Part shown: positions 44,334 to 53,339 of the stretch, piece by piece
How positions within the stretch are numbered: position 1 is the first letter of the stretch
Layout: each line of letters starts with the position of its first letter
From: Lapidilactobacillus bayanensis
Lineage (GTDB): Bacteria; Bacillota; Bacilli; Lactobacillales; Lactobacillaceae
Direction of reading: 5' to 3'
Length of the DNA stretch: 64,000 bases
NCBI RefSeq assembly: GCF_003946695.1
Contig: NZ_RHOX01000003.1
Location: 1 to 64,000 of the forward strand
Made by a program: the position numbers and the translations under genes
The notes under the pieces: model-generated
Told to the model about the DNA's origin: nothing
Databases searched by the model: none
What the model saw: only the letters and a program-made list of their open reading frames with translations

Positions 44334-45218
44334 GTGAAAAGTAAAAAGAAGTATATTGGCCTAATATTTCTAATCCCGTGGATGATTGGTACCTTAATAT
44401 TTACAATCTATCCGTTTATTAGTTCATTAATCTACAGTTTTACTAACTATGATTTAATATCAAAACCAAAGTTTGTTGGGTTTGCAAATTACATTGAAAT
44501 GTTTACGACTGATCCAGATTTTGTACGCTCCTTAAAAGTAACGATTGAGTATACAATCTTAACTGTACCAATCCAATTGATTTTTGCACTATTCTTGGCA
44601 TTTATTTTGAACTTTAAACTAAAAGGAATTAACTTTTTTAGAACTGCATATTATGTACCATCTATTCTTGGCGGTAACGTCGCAGTCGCTATTTTATGGA
44701 AATTCCTATTTAACAAGACTGGTTTAGTTAACCAGGTTATTCAAACTTTTGGCGGTAAACCAGTTGGTTGGCTGTCATCAAGTAGTAATGCGATGTTTGT
44801 TCTGGTTATTTTAGGCGTTTGGCAATTTGGTTCTGCAATGGTTATTTTCTTATCAGCACTCCAGCAAATTCCAACAGATTTATATGAGGCAGCAAGAGTT
44901 GATGGCGCAAAAAAGTGGACGATCTTCTTCAAAATAACGATTCCACTAATTACACCAACTGTCTTCTTTAACTTGGTTATGCAGTTAAACAATAAATTAC
45001 AAGAATTTAATAGCCCATACTTGATTACAAATGGTGGACCAACCAAGTCGACCTATTTAACATCATTGCTGATTTATGATAATGCCTTTAAGAATTTCCG
45101 AATGGGCTATGCGTGTGCAATGTCCTGGGTATTATTTATCATTATTGCGGTACTCGCATTAGCATTATTTAAATCATCAAATCGTTGGGTTTATTATTCT
45201 GATGGGGGGCAAAATTAA
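44334..45218 (+). CDS. ABC sugar transporter permease (LplB/YesP-like)
   Basis: The 294-residue membrane protein has six helices and the EAA loop EAARVDGAKKWTIFFKITIP near residues 183-203. It starts with GTG, preceded by GAGGGAG. Its stop is directly followed by the ATG of the second permease. It forms the import channel together with the next gene. The ATPase is not encoded nearby. Confidence 0.92.
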   Translation: MKSKKKYIGLIFLIPWMIGTLIFTIYPFISSLIYSFTNYDLISKPKFVGFANYIEMFTTDPDFVRSLKVTIEYTILTVPIQLIFALFLAFILNFKLKGINFFRTAYYVPSILGGNVAVAILWKFLFNKTGLVNQVIQTFGGKPVGWLSSSSNAMFVLVILGVWQFGSAMVIFLSALQQIPTDLYEAARVDGAKKWTIFFKITIPLITPTVFFNLVMQLNNKLQEFNSPYLITNGGPTKSTYLTSLLIYDNAFKNFRMGYACAMSWVLFIIIAVLALALFKSSNRWVYYSDGGQN

Positions 45219-46091
45219 ATGGATGCAGATTCAATTAATCGAAAGGTTCGTCGTCAACATGCAATAGAATCAACTTGGCGGTATGTGTTGTTAATCATTA
45301 CAGCGTTTATTATGATTTATCCAATTATTTGGTTATTTGGTGCATCATTCAAAACCAATGCAGAGATATTTGGCTCAATCAATTTTTGGCCGCAGCACTT
45401 TGACTGGACATCATATGTTAAAGGTTGGAAGACTGGCACACAATATTCCTTCACAACTTATTTTATTAATTCTTTTAAGATTGTTATTCCTAAGGTTATC
45501 TTCACATTAATCAGTTGTACGCTAACAGCTTACGCCTTTACACGTTTCGACTTCCCCGGCAAAAATATTTTGTTCAGTATTGTTATTGCCACGTTATTTT
45601 TACCCGCGGTTGTTACACGTATTCCTCTTTATATTATGTGGCGTAATCTTCATTTACTAGATTCGTATGTACCATTGATTGCCGGAAGTGTTTTCGCGCA
45701 GGAACCGTTCTTTGTTTTCATGCTTGTTCAATTCATGCGTGGAATTCCTAAGGAGTACGATGAGGCCGCAGTTATGGATGGCGCTAATCCTTTACAAATT
45801 TTAGGTAGAGTATTAGTGCCCATGATGAAACCTGCATTGTTAACCGTTGTGTTGTTTCAATTTATCTGGTCAATGAATGATTTCTTGACACCATTAATTT
45901 ATTTATCAAGTGTTTCTAAGTTTCCGGTTGCAATTGCATTGAAACTTGCTACAGATGCGACTTCTGGCTTTGTTCCGTGGAATCAAACAATTGCAATGTC
46001 GTTAATTGCCTTGGTACCATCCCTGATTTTATTCTTCTCGGCATCTCGTAATTTCGTAGAAGGTATGTCTGCTGGTGGATTGAAAGGATAA
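45219..46091 (+). CDS. ABC sugar transporter permease (LplC/YesQ-like)
   Basis: This 290-residue permease has a short cytosolic N-terminus, six transmembrane segments and the EAA loop EAAVMDGANPLQILGRVLVP near residues 185-205. Its ATG directly follows the stop of the first permease, and a G-rich ribosome site lies within that gene's end. A DUF624 protein gene starts four bases after its stop. Confidence 0.92.
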   Translation: MDADSINRKVRRQHAIESTWRYVLLIITAFIMIYPIIWLFGASFKTNAEIFGSINFWPQHFDWTSYVKGWKTGTQYSFTTYFINSFKIVIPKVIFTLISCTLTAYAFTRFDFPGKNILFSIVIATLFLPAVVTRIPLYIMWRNLHLLDSYVPLIAGSVFAQEPFFVFMLVQFMRGIPKEYDEAAVMDGANPLQILGRVLVPMMKPALLTVVLFQFIWSMNDFLTPLIYLSSVSKFPVAIALKLATDATSGFVPWNQTIAMSLIALVPSLILFFSASRNFVEGMSAGGLKG

Positions 46092-46095
46092 TCAT

Positions 46096-46791
46096 ATGCA
46101 AGTGATGAAGAATTTATTGCGTCCCTTTGGCTCTGATGCCATACATCGTGATGTCAATTATGTTTATGAGATATATAAGTTATCTTTGATCTTTTCGATC
46201 GCATGTTTGCCGTGGATATTGGTTAATATGCTGGTCAAATTAGATATTGCAACGTGTTGGCTATACGGACTAGCATTCTTAATATTGTATCCAAATCTAA
46301 AAGTTTTATTCAATGAAATGATCAATATCAACAAAAATCAAGTAAATGTTCGTGGTAAAAGTTATTTTATTAAATTTATAACTGAGCTGAAACATTATGC
46401 TGTTCATAATGTTCTTTATGGATTACTTGTCAGTACAGCAGGGATTGTTTACTTTATTGAATTTAAGTTAATCGTGGCACAGAAAGAATTACGATTTATG
46501 ATTATTCCATTTCTAATAATCGGGGCATTTTTGCTAACCAGCGTTATTACGATGATGTTTGTTGTAGATGACACCTTAACGTTGAAGGAACGATTAAGAG
46601 TCGCTATGTTTCTGAGCTGGCGTAATGTAGTTCGTACATTTGCAATTGCATTATTGTTTATGCTCTGGTTAAGTGTTGGTTATAATTCACCGTTCTTAAA
46701 TATTTTAATCGGTAATGCACTTTTATTATGGTTAATTTATAAATTGAGGTTTAAGTCAGTTCAACGAACTTTAAAGCAACTTAATTCGTGA
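46096..46791 (+). CDS. DUF624 membrane protein (YesL/YteU-like)
   Basis: The 231-residue protein has about five hydrophobic helices and the DUF624 N-terminus NLLRPFGSDAIHRDVNYVYE. DUF624 proteins are almost always encoded beside family-1 sugar importers of the pectin/yes type. Their role is unknown, possibly transporter assembly or regulation. AAAGGA lies seven bases before the ATG. Its place after the permeases is the usual one for the family. Confidence 0.85.
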   Translation: MQVMKNLLRPFGSDAIHRDVNYVYEIYKLSLIFSIACLPWILVNMLVKLDIATCWLYGLAFLILYPNLKVLFNEMININKNQVNVRGKSYFIKFITELKHYAVHNVLYGLLVSTAGIVYFIEFKLIVAQKELRFMIIPFLIIGAFLLTSVITMMFVVDDTLTLKERLRVAMFLSWRNVVRTFAIALLFMLWLSVGYNSPFLNILIGNALLLWLIYKLRFKSVQRTLKQLNS

Positions 46792-46849
46792 CGAAGTGGT
46801 ATGTGTTTTAAGTAACTAGTTTAGCTTTTTGAGATAGAAGGAAAAGATA

Positions 46850-48010
46850 ATGGATAAAGTAAAGTTTGCGATTATTGGTGTTGGCAATATTGGTTCAATG
46901 CATACGGAATATTTCAGTAAAAACCTAGTTGAGGGTGCAGAATTAATCGCAGTTTGTGATACGGATCCCAGTAAACTACAGCGTGTCAAAGATAAATATG
47001 GCGATCGTTTTAAGCTGTACGACAACGATGAAGCTGTTATGAATGATCAGAATATCGATGCTGTGCTGATTGCGACACCACATTATTCTCATCCCACTTT
47101 GGGTATTGAAGCGCTGAATCATGGGAAGCATGTATTGAGTGAAAAGCCAATTGGCGTCTATACAAAAGATGTTGCAGAAATGAACGCCGTTGCGGCTGCT
47201 CATCCTGAACTAACTTTTGGCATTGATTACAATCAGAGAACGAATCCGCTGTATCGTAAAATGCGTGAGTTAATTCAGTCAGGAGAAATTGGTGAGTTCC
47301 GTCGTGTTAATTGGATTATCACAAATTGGTATCGCTCGCAAAGCTATTATGATTCAGGAACATGGCGTGCAACTTGGAAAGGTGAGGGTGGTGGTGTTTT
47401 ATTGAATCAAGATCCTCATCAACTCGACTTGTTGCAATGGCTGTGTGGTATGCCTAAGCGAATTATGAGTTTTGCTTACTTTGGGAAACGTCGGAATATC
47501 GAAGTTGAAGATGAAGTAACAGCATACTTTGAGTATCCTAACGGTGCAACTGGTGTTTTTGTAACATCAGTGTCTGAGACACCAGGAACTAATCGTCTAG
47601 AGATCGTTGGTTCAGCCGGAAAATTAGTTGTTGAGAATAATAAATTATCATTTTGGAAGGTTAGAACAGACGAACGTGAATTTAACAAAAATTATCAAGG
47701 CGGTTTTGGTGAACCAGAAGTTTGGCAAGTTGAGATTCCGGTTAAATTTGATGATCATGATCAACATATGAAAATCACGCAGAACTTCACAAATCACATT
47801 CGTAATGGTGAGAAATTGCTTGCACCAGGTATTGAGGGAATTAATGGCTTAACAATTTCCAATGCTATTCATCTTTCTACTTGGGAAAAGCGGTGGGTTG
47901 AATTACCAATTGATGCAGATTTGTTTTTGAAAGATTTGAACGAGCATATAACACACTCGCAGGATAAAAAGACCAAAAGTGTTGTTTTAGATACTGATGC
48001 CACTTATTAA
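46850..48010 (+). CDS. Gfo/Idh/MocA-family oxidoreductase
   Basis: The 386-residue protein has an N-terminal NAD(P)-binding Rossmann motif (FAIIGVGNIGSMH), the family's EKP motif in HVLSEKPIG (near residue 96), and a C-terminal alpha/beta domain with GGGVLLNQDPHQLDLLQWL carrying the likely catalytic His. Members oxidise or reduce hydroxyls on sugars and cyclitols, often making 3-keto sugars. AAGGAAAAG precedes the ATG. It is followed after 24 bases by a second member of the same family, then a TIM-barrel isomerase and a GH2 gene. That grouping suggests oxidation-dependent sugar conversion. The substrate is unknown. Confidence 0.9.
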   Translation: MDKVKFAIIGVGNIGSMHTEYFSKNLVEGAELIAVCDTDPSKLQRVKDKYGDRFKLYDNDEAVMNDQNIDAVLIATPHYSHPTLGIEALNHGKHVLSEKPIGVYTKDVAEMNAVAAAHPELTFGIDYNQRTNPLYRKMRELIQSGEIGEFRRVNWIITNWYRSQSYYDSGTWRATWKGEGGGVLLNQDPHQLDLLQWLCGMPKRIMSFAYFGKRRNIEVEDEVTAYFEYPNGATGVFVTSVSETPGTNRLEIVGSAGKLVVENNKLSFWKVRTDEREFNKNYQGGFGEPEVWQVEIPVKFDDHDQHMKITQNFTNHIRNGEKLLAPGIEGINGLTISNAIHLSTWEKRWVELPIDADLFLKDLNEHITHSQDKKTKSVVLDTDATY

Positions 48011-48034
48011 GATAAAATTAGAGGGAATTTTCTA

Positions 48035-49036
48035 ATGTTGAAGATTGGTATTATTGGTTGCGGTGTCATTGCTAATACACATGCAAAAATTTATCAAATG
48101 CTCGAAAAGGACATGGATATTAAGTTGGTCGCATGCTGTGATATTGACATTGATCGTGGACAGGAATTTGCGCGTCGGTATCAGTTGTGTTACTACCAAG
48201 ATTATCATGAGTTACTGGATTCCAATATTGATTTGGTTTCAATATGCACGCCGCATTATCTGCATAAAGAGATGAGCGTGGCGGCATTAAAGAGAAATAT
48301 CAATGTCTTATGTGAAAAGCCAATGGCGCTCAACTCGACCGAGGCCGAAGAAGTGATTCAGGCAATTAAGGCTAGTAATGCAAGATACACTGTCTGTTTT
48401 CAAAATAGATTTAACGCGTCTTCAATGGCATTAAAATCACTGATCGACGAACAAAAATTTGGTCAGTTAAAAGGAATAAAAGGTGTTGTGACCTGGCATC
48501 GTGATGCACATTATTATAGTCAGGATACTTGGCGCGGTACCGTAGATCAAGAGGGTGGCGGGGTTTTAATCAATCAAGCTATTCATACAATTGATCTCAT
48601 TACTTGGCTGACTGGTCTACCACAAAGGTTGAGTGGCAAAGTGATGACTAGCTTGTTAAAAAACGTTATCAGCGTTGAAGATAGTGCCATGGTTGTTGCA
48701 ACTAACAAAGATGTCGTGATCGATTTCTTTGCTACCAATTGCTTCTCGGAAGACAGTGAGCCGGAGATTGACTTCGATTTTGAAAAAGCACAAGTTCGCC
48801 TTTTGACTGATAAGTTGTTAATCAATAATCAAGAAGTAGCTAAATCTGCGGGATCAAATCAATATGGAAAAGATTATTACGGCAACGGTCATCCCGCATT
48901 AATTAAAGCCTTTATTGAATCAATTATTAACGAAAAAGATAACAAGTATTTACCAATTGAAGATGGTATTAATTCTTTAAGATTGATCGATAGTGTTTAT
49001 CGATCTAATAAAACGAATGATTGGGTCGATCTATAA
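48035..49036 (+). CDS. Second Gfo/Idh/MocA-family oxidoreductase
   Basis: The 333-residue protein has IGIIGCGVIANTH (Rossmann), VLCEKPMAL (EKP motif near residue 94) and GGGVLINQAIHTIDLITWL (catalytic-domain His). It differs clearly from the neighbouring member, so the two are not a recent duplication. They may catalyse the two half-reactions of a redox-neutral epimerisation, or act on different intermediates. GAGGGAA precedes the ATG. Confidence 0.9.
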   Translation: MLKIGIIGCGVIANTHAKIYQMLEKDMDIKLVACCDIDIDRGQEFARRYQLCYYQDYHELLDSNIDLVSICTPHYLHKEMSVAALKRNINVLCEKPMALNSTEAEEVIQAIKASNARYTVCFQNRFNASSMALKSLIDEQKFGQLKGIKGVVTWHRDAHYYSQDTWRGTVDQEGGGVLINQAIHTIDLITWLTGLPQRLSGKVMTSLLKNVISVEDSAMVVATNKDVVIDFFATNCFSEDSEPEIDFDFEKAQVRLLTDKLLINNQEVAKSAGSNQYGKDYYGNGHPALIKAFIESIINEKDNKYLPIEDGINSLRLIDSVYRSNKTNDWVDL

Positions 49037-49195
49037 ATTAGATTAATAGAATAGCGTCATGTTTTAACTAGGCGCATTTCACCTTGACTGCGGAGTAGCG
49101 GTTGAAAGGACACCGCCATGAACATCAAAAGTTTTTCGGTTGGTTTTACTAAAAAACTAACATTTAGAAGTGAGATAGAGAGAGGGTTTTATAAA

Positions 49196-50071
49196 ATGAC
49201 TGCTGATTTTACAATTTCGGCCTTTGCAGATGAAATTTCGCCAGATTTAATGACGCAAATTAAATCGTTAAAGGCTAATGGTATTAGCCACATCGAATTA
49301 CGGGGGATTGATGGGAAAAACGTCAGTGATTTTACGGTTGAAGAAGCAAATAATTATCAACAAATCATCAGTGCTAATGATATGAGTATTTCATCGATTG
49401 GTTCACCAATTGGTAAGATTGGAATTAATGACGATTTTTCTGATCATTTAGATAAATTCAAACACGTTCTGAAGATTGCTCGTATTTTTAAGGCGCCATA
49501 TGTACGGATGTTCAGTTTCTTTATCCCCAAAGGTGAAGATCCTGATCAATATACCGACGAAGTCATTAATCGTTGGCAACAATTTTTAGAGGTTGCGAAG
49601 GATTATCCTGAAATTACGCTATTGCATGAGAATGAAAAAGAAATTTATGGTGATACACCAGAGCGCTGCTTAAAACTACTACAAGCATTAGATAGTGAGC
49701 AGGTTAAAACAGCCTTTGATCCGGCAAACTTCGTTCAATGCGAGGTTGAAACATACCCATATGCATATAACTTATTGAAAGATAAAATTGTTTACATGCA
49801 TATCAAAGATGCCAAATATGCTGATCATGAAGTCTACCCTGCAGGTTTAGGTGATGGGCAAGTTGCGTTAATTTTACAGCAATTGGTTGAAACAAATTAC
49901 AGCGGATTTTTATCAATTGAACCACATCTGTCAAACTTTGTCGGCTTCGAAAAATTAGAAAAGCAACATGAGATAACCAAGAAATCGACTGATGGTGAAC
50001 GGTTATTTGATATTGCAGCTAATTCTCTCAAACAAATATTAGTTGCTGATTTGGGTCAAGACTGGAAATAA
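49196..50071 (+). CDS. TIM-barrel sugar isomerase/epimerase (xylose isomerase-like)
   Basis: The 291-residue protein has the AP-endonuclease-2/xylose isomerase-like TIM barrel. It begins FTISAFADEISPDL, and metal-ligand segments are LLHENEKEIYGD, KTAFDPANF, YMHIKDAKY and LSIEPHL. Members isomerise, epimerise or cleave keto sugars and inosose-type compounds. I prefer the ATG at 49196, where the family's sequence begins, with AGAGAGGG upstream. An in-frame ATG at 49118 also has a fair ribosome site (AAAGGA) and would add 26 unusual residues. Two Gfo/Idh/MocA genes precede it, like YcjS-YcjR or DgpA-DgpC neighbours. Confidence 0.85.
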   Translation: MTADFTISAFADEISPDLMTQIKSLKANGISHIELRGIDGKNVSDFTVEEANNYQQIISANDMSISSIGSPIGKIGINDDFSDHLDKFKHVLKIARIFKAPYVRMFSFFIPKGEDPDQYTDEVINRWQQFLEVAKDYPEITLLHENEKEIYGDTPERCLKLLQALDSEQVKTAFDPANFVQCEVETYPYAYNLLKDKIVYMHIKDAKYADHEVYPAGLGDGQVALILQQLVETNYSGFLSIEPHLSNFVGFEKLEKQHEITKKSTDGERLFDIAANSLKQILVADLGQDWK

Positions 50072-50117
50072 ACGTTATCAGGTAAATAATTCAAATTTTT
50101 GTTAAAGAGGAAAATAA

Positions 50118-51935
50118 ATGGATTTATCGCGAGCAGAATATCCCCAACCGCAATTTAAGCGTGAGGGCGTTTGGAAAAATTTAAATGGTCAATGGCGTTT
50201 CAAATTTGATGATTCTGATGTGGGACGAAAAGAGAAGTGGCAGAGTAAGACGTTACCTGATCCACGAAAAATAACTGTTCCTTTCGTCTATCAAGCACCG
50301 GCTAGTGGCGTTAATGATCAATCACAACACGACACTGTTTGGTACGAACGGGAGTTTGAGGCTGGAACATTGGCGACTGATGAACGGCTGATCTTGCATT
50401 TTGGTGCAGTTGATTATTTTGCAGATGTTTATGTCAATGGCGAATATATTGGTCATCATGAAGGTGGCGATGGGTCCTTTGCCTTTGATGTGACTGATGC
50501 TTTAACTCAAAATCAAACGCAGCAGGTAACTGTTCGTGCTGCAGATTTAACATTTGATGAAACGATTCCTCGCGGCAAACAATCTTGGACTGGCAAGTCT
50601 GAAGGAATTTGGTACACCAATTCAACTGGTATTTGGCAAACTGTTTGGCTGGAAACTGTTAACGTCAAACATATCCGTGATATTAAGCTGACACCGGACT
50701 TAGACCATACGTCAGTACAAATCAACGCGCAATTATCGAACCAAGCGCTTGGAAGCCGCCTTCATTACAAGATTACTTTTGCTGGTGAAGTGGTTGCAGA
50801 TGATCAGATTGTTATTCAAACAACCAATATCATTCGTTCAGTTGAGCTTATTCAACAACATATTTTTCGAACAGGATTCCATCATGCTGGCTGGACCTGG
50901 ACGCCGGAAAATCCTAATTTATTTGATGTTGAGTTTGAATTAATTACTGAAGATGATCAATGTGTCGATCATGTTGACACTTATTTCGGATTGCGTAAAG
51001 TGAGCACTGAAAATGGTATGATTATGCTCAATAATCGACCGTATTATCAACGGCTAGTTCTGGATCAAGGTTATTGGTCAGAGGGTTTACTCACTGCACC
51101 AACAGATGACGCATTGAAGTTAGACATTGAACTATCCAAAGAAATGGGCTTCAATGGTTGCCGTAAACATCAGAAGATTGAAGATCCACGTTTCTTATAT
51201 TGGGCAGATAAATTAGGCTATCTGGTATGGGAAGAAGTTGCATCAGTTCCCTACTACTCAGAAAAGTCTGCATCAAGGTTAATTGATGCTTGGAAAGAAG
51301 CAATTGAGCGCGATTATAATCATCCTTCGATTATCATGTGGGTGCCACTAAATGAGAGCTGGGGTGTTGATCAAATTCATAATTCTCAGCAACAACAACA
51401 TTTTTCTGAATCTTTGTATCATATGGTTCACGCGTTGGACACAACACGTTTAGTTCAGTCCAATGATGGCTGGGATATTACAACAACGGATGTAGTTGCG
51501 ATTCATAATTACAGTCATGGTGTTAATAAGGAATCACGAGAATATCAAGATTACGTTGAGACACTGAGCACCAGAGAGGCCCTTATTTCACACGCACCAG
51601 GTTCGTGGGATATCTTTGCTAAAGGTTTCAGTTATCAAGGACAGCCTATTGTTTTAAGCGAGTTTGGCGGCATTGGCTTTGATTCCAGTAGAGAAGATGG
51701 TTGGGGTTATACAACAGCGAATAATGCACAAGAATATTTATCCGAATTACAGCGGATTTTAAAAGCAGTTGCCAAATCAAAGGGTCTCTGGGGTTATTGT
51801 TATACGCAGCTAACTGACGTCGAACAAGAAGTAAATGGTTTGTTAACATATTCCCGGGAGCCAAAAGCAGATTTAAAGGAAATCAATAAGATCTTTTCAA
51901 TGCCAAGTAGTGCGCGACTGACAAATATTGAATGA
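50118..51935 (+). CDS. GH2 family beta-glycosidase
   Basis: The 605-residue protein has the GH2 layout: a jelly-roll sugar-binding domain (about 1-185), an immunoglobulin-like domain (about 190-290) and a TIM barrel (about 300-600). The acid/base Glu413 is in VPLNESWG and the nucleophile Glu515 in VLSEFGG. It lacks a signal peptide. GH2 covers beta-galactosidases, beta-glucuronidases, beta-mannosidases and some alpha-arabinosidases. The context (GH105) favours beta-galactosidase or beta-glucuronidase, but sequence alone does not decide. It is a paralogue of the enzyme at 57493-59232, sharing the GYCYTQLTDVEQE / GFCYTQLYDVEQE end. It is the last gene of the unit; a terminator follows. Confidence 0.9.
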   Translation: MDLSRAEYPQPQFKREGVWKNLNGQWRFKFDDSDVGRKEKWQSKTLPDPRKITVPFVYQAPASGVNDQSQHDTVWYEREFEAGTLATDERLILHFGAVDYFADVYVNGEYIGHHEGGDGSFAFDVTDALTQNQTQQVTVRAADLTFDETIPRGKQSWTGKSEGIWYTNSTGIWQTVWLETVNVKHIRDIKLTPDLDHTSVQINAQLSNQALGSRLHYKITFAGEVVADDQIVIQTTNIIRSVELIQQHIFRTGFHHAGWTWTPENPNLFDVEFELITEDDQCVDHVDTYFGLRKVSTENGMIMLNNRPYYQRLVLDQGYWSEGLLTAPTDDALKLDIELSKEMGFNGCRKHQKIEDPRFLYWADKLGYLVWEEVASVPYYSEKSASRLIDAWKEAIERDYNHPSIIMWVPLNESWGVDQIHNSQQQQHFSESLYHMVHALDTTRLVQSNDGWDITTTDVVAIHNYSHGVNKESREYQDYVETLSTREALISHAPGSWDIFAKGFSYQGQPIVLSEFGGIGFDSSREDGWGYTTANNAQEYLSELQRILKAVAKSKGLWGYCYTQLTDVEQEVNGLLTYSREPKADLKEINKIFSMPSSARLTNIE

Positions 51936-51972
51936 AATACCTGTGATAGTGGTTGATGATTCGTTAAATTAA

Positions 51973-52018
51973 TTCCAGATAGAGATGTTGATTCAGGCAT
52001 TTCTATCTGGAATTTTAT
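51973..52018 (+). terminator. Terminator after the GH2 gene
   Basis: The stem TTCCAGATAGA (51973-51983) pairs with TCTATCTGGAA (52002-52012), with a T-run after it. It ends the uronoside operon and lies in the convergent gap with the GntR gene. Confidence 0.85.
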
Positions 52019-52056
52019 TGTCTATGAAGAATGATTAGTCTAGTAATAAATGATTA

Positions 52057-53163
52057 TCAAGAACGGTCTGCTACGGTATTTCCCTCAATAAATTTCGCAG
52101 CTAGGTTAATCTTCTTGAAAAAGTGATGGTCAGCATGCTCTTTTAATAGAAGATCTACCGCAATTTCACCCATTTCTTTTTCGTTTTGTTCAATATGAGT
52201 GAACATAAACGAATTAGGAATAAAGGAACTGTTAGCTGATTCATCAAAACAAATAATAGAAATATCCTCTGGGATTCTTTTGTGTAGTATCTTTAAAGAT
52301 TGCTGAATTAACAATGCAATATTATATTCCGAAGCGATAACTGCTGTTAGGTCAGAATTGTTAATGAAAAAATTGATGATCTGATTAATGTCATTCGCTG
52401 GCGATTGCGTAGAGCTGGGAACAACTGAATCGATCGTTGTCATAATTTGTTGCCGAGATAGTGTAATAGCGTTTTCGGTATGTGCTGCGACAAACCCGGA
52501 AATCCGTTCGTCAATTGCTGTAACTTGATTATCTGAAGCAATTAAACCAATTTTTGTGTGGCCTTTAGTTATTAAATAGTTAGTTGCAAATTTGGCCGCA
52601 TCTGAATTGTTTGTTTTAATACTTGAAATAGGAAGATCAGCCATAGATCGATCAATAATAACAATAGGAAAATTCTTAGTAACTAATTCTAATAATTTAG
52701 TGGAAGCATATTTTGAAGAAATAGGCAATAAAATAATACCTTGAGCACCAGAACCTTCTAGTTCAGAAAGTGCCTGGTCTTCAAGTTCTGGACGTCCCGA
52801 ACTAATTTTTACAATAAAGTTTACCCTATCAGTAGTCGTTGTGAGTATTCTTTTGATGATAACAGAACCGAATGCATCGGAAAAACTAGGCAAAATAAGG
52901 CCAAACAGAATATGAGAGTTATTTATTGTTGATGGTGTAATTGGATTCTCGCTTATAACCGTAGTTCCTTTTCGAGGTTTTCTTGATATATAACCATTTT
53001 GAGAAAGTAGATCCATTGCTTTTTTAATTGTTATTTGACTGACATTAAACAGTTCTACTAGATTTTTATCAGTTGGTAGATTAGTGCCAATTGGATATTT
53101 ACCTGATTGGATATCTAACACTAAAGTTTTATATATTGAATAATATAATGGTGTTTTTGCCAT
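52057..53163 (-). CDS. GntR-family regulator with LacI-type sensor domain (AraR-like)
   Basis: The 368-residue protein combines a GntR winged helix (about 1-75, TPLYYSIYKTLVLDIQSGKY at the start) with a periplasmic-binding-protein-like sugar-sensing domain (about 85-365), the architecture of AraR. I chose the ATG at 53163, preceded seven bases away by GGAGGG. The upstream part of the frame has no ribosome site. It is divergent from the GH38 mannosidase gene and probably represses it, with the inducer being a mannose-containing sugar. A palindromic site lies between them at 53251-53264. Confidence 0.9.
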   Translation of the reverse strand: MAKTPLYYSIYKTLVLDIQSGKYPIGTNLPTDKNLVELFNVSQITIKKAMDLLSQNGYISRKPRKGTTVISENPITPSTINNSHILFGLILPSFSDAFGSVIIKRILTTTTDRVNFIVKISSGRPELEDQALSELEGSGAQGIILLPISSKYASTKLLELVTKNFPIVIIDRSMADLPISSIKTNNSDAAKFATNYLITKGHTKIGLIASDNQVTAIDERISGFVAAHTENAITLSRQQIMTTIDSVVPSSTQSPANDINQIINFFINNSDLTAVIASEYNIALLIQQSLKILHKRIPEDISIICFDESANSSFIPNSFMFTHIEQNEKEMGEIAVDLLLKEHADHHFFKKINLAAKFIEGNTVADRS

Positions 53164-53250
53164 GAGCTTCCCTCCTCTAGCTAATCTGTTGTAAGACACA
53201 TTTAATATATTAAATAAAAAATACAATGTCAAATTGGCAAGTATATTCGT

Positions 53251-53264
53251 TGTAAGCATTTACA
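53251..53264. promoter_or_regulatory. Palindromic operator (GntR or cre-like) between the regulator and GH38
   Basis: TGTAAGCATTTACA is an inverted repeat (TGTAA / TTACA around four bases) in the divergent gap. It resembles cre but has A where the invariant G of the central CG should be, so it may be the operator of the adjacent GntR protein. A possible -10, TATATT, is at 53282-53287. Confidence 0.5.
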
Positions 53265-53339
53265 TAACCGGTGTCTGATGCTATATTTACTCTGTCATTA
53301 AATAGTATATGAATATATCTTTTAATTTTGGAGGTTCTT

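Noticed and set aside
53251-53264. True cre site upstream of GH38
   Set aside because: The invariant central CG is CA here, so a GntR operator is at least as likely; listed as ambiguous.
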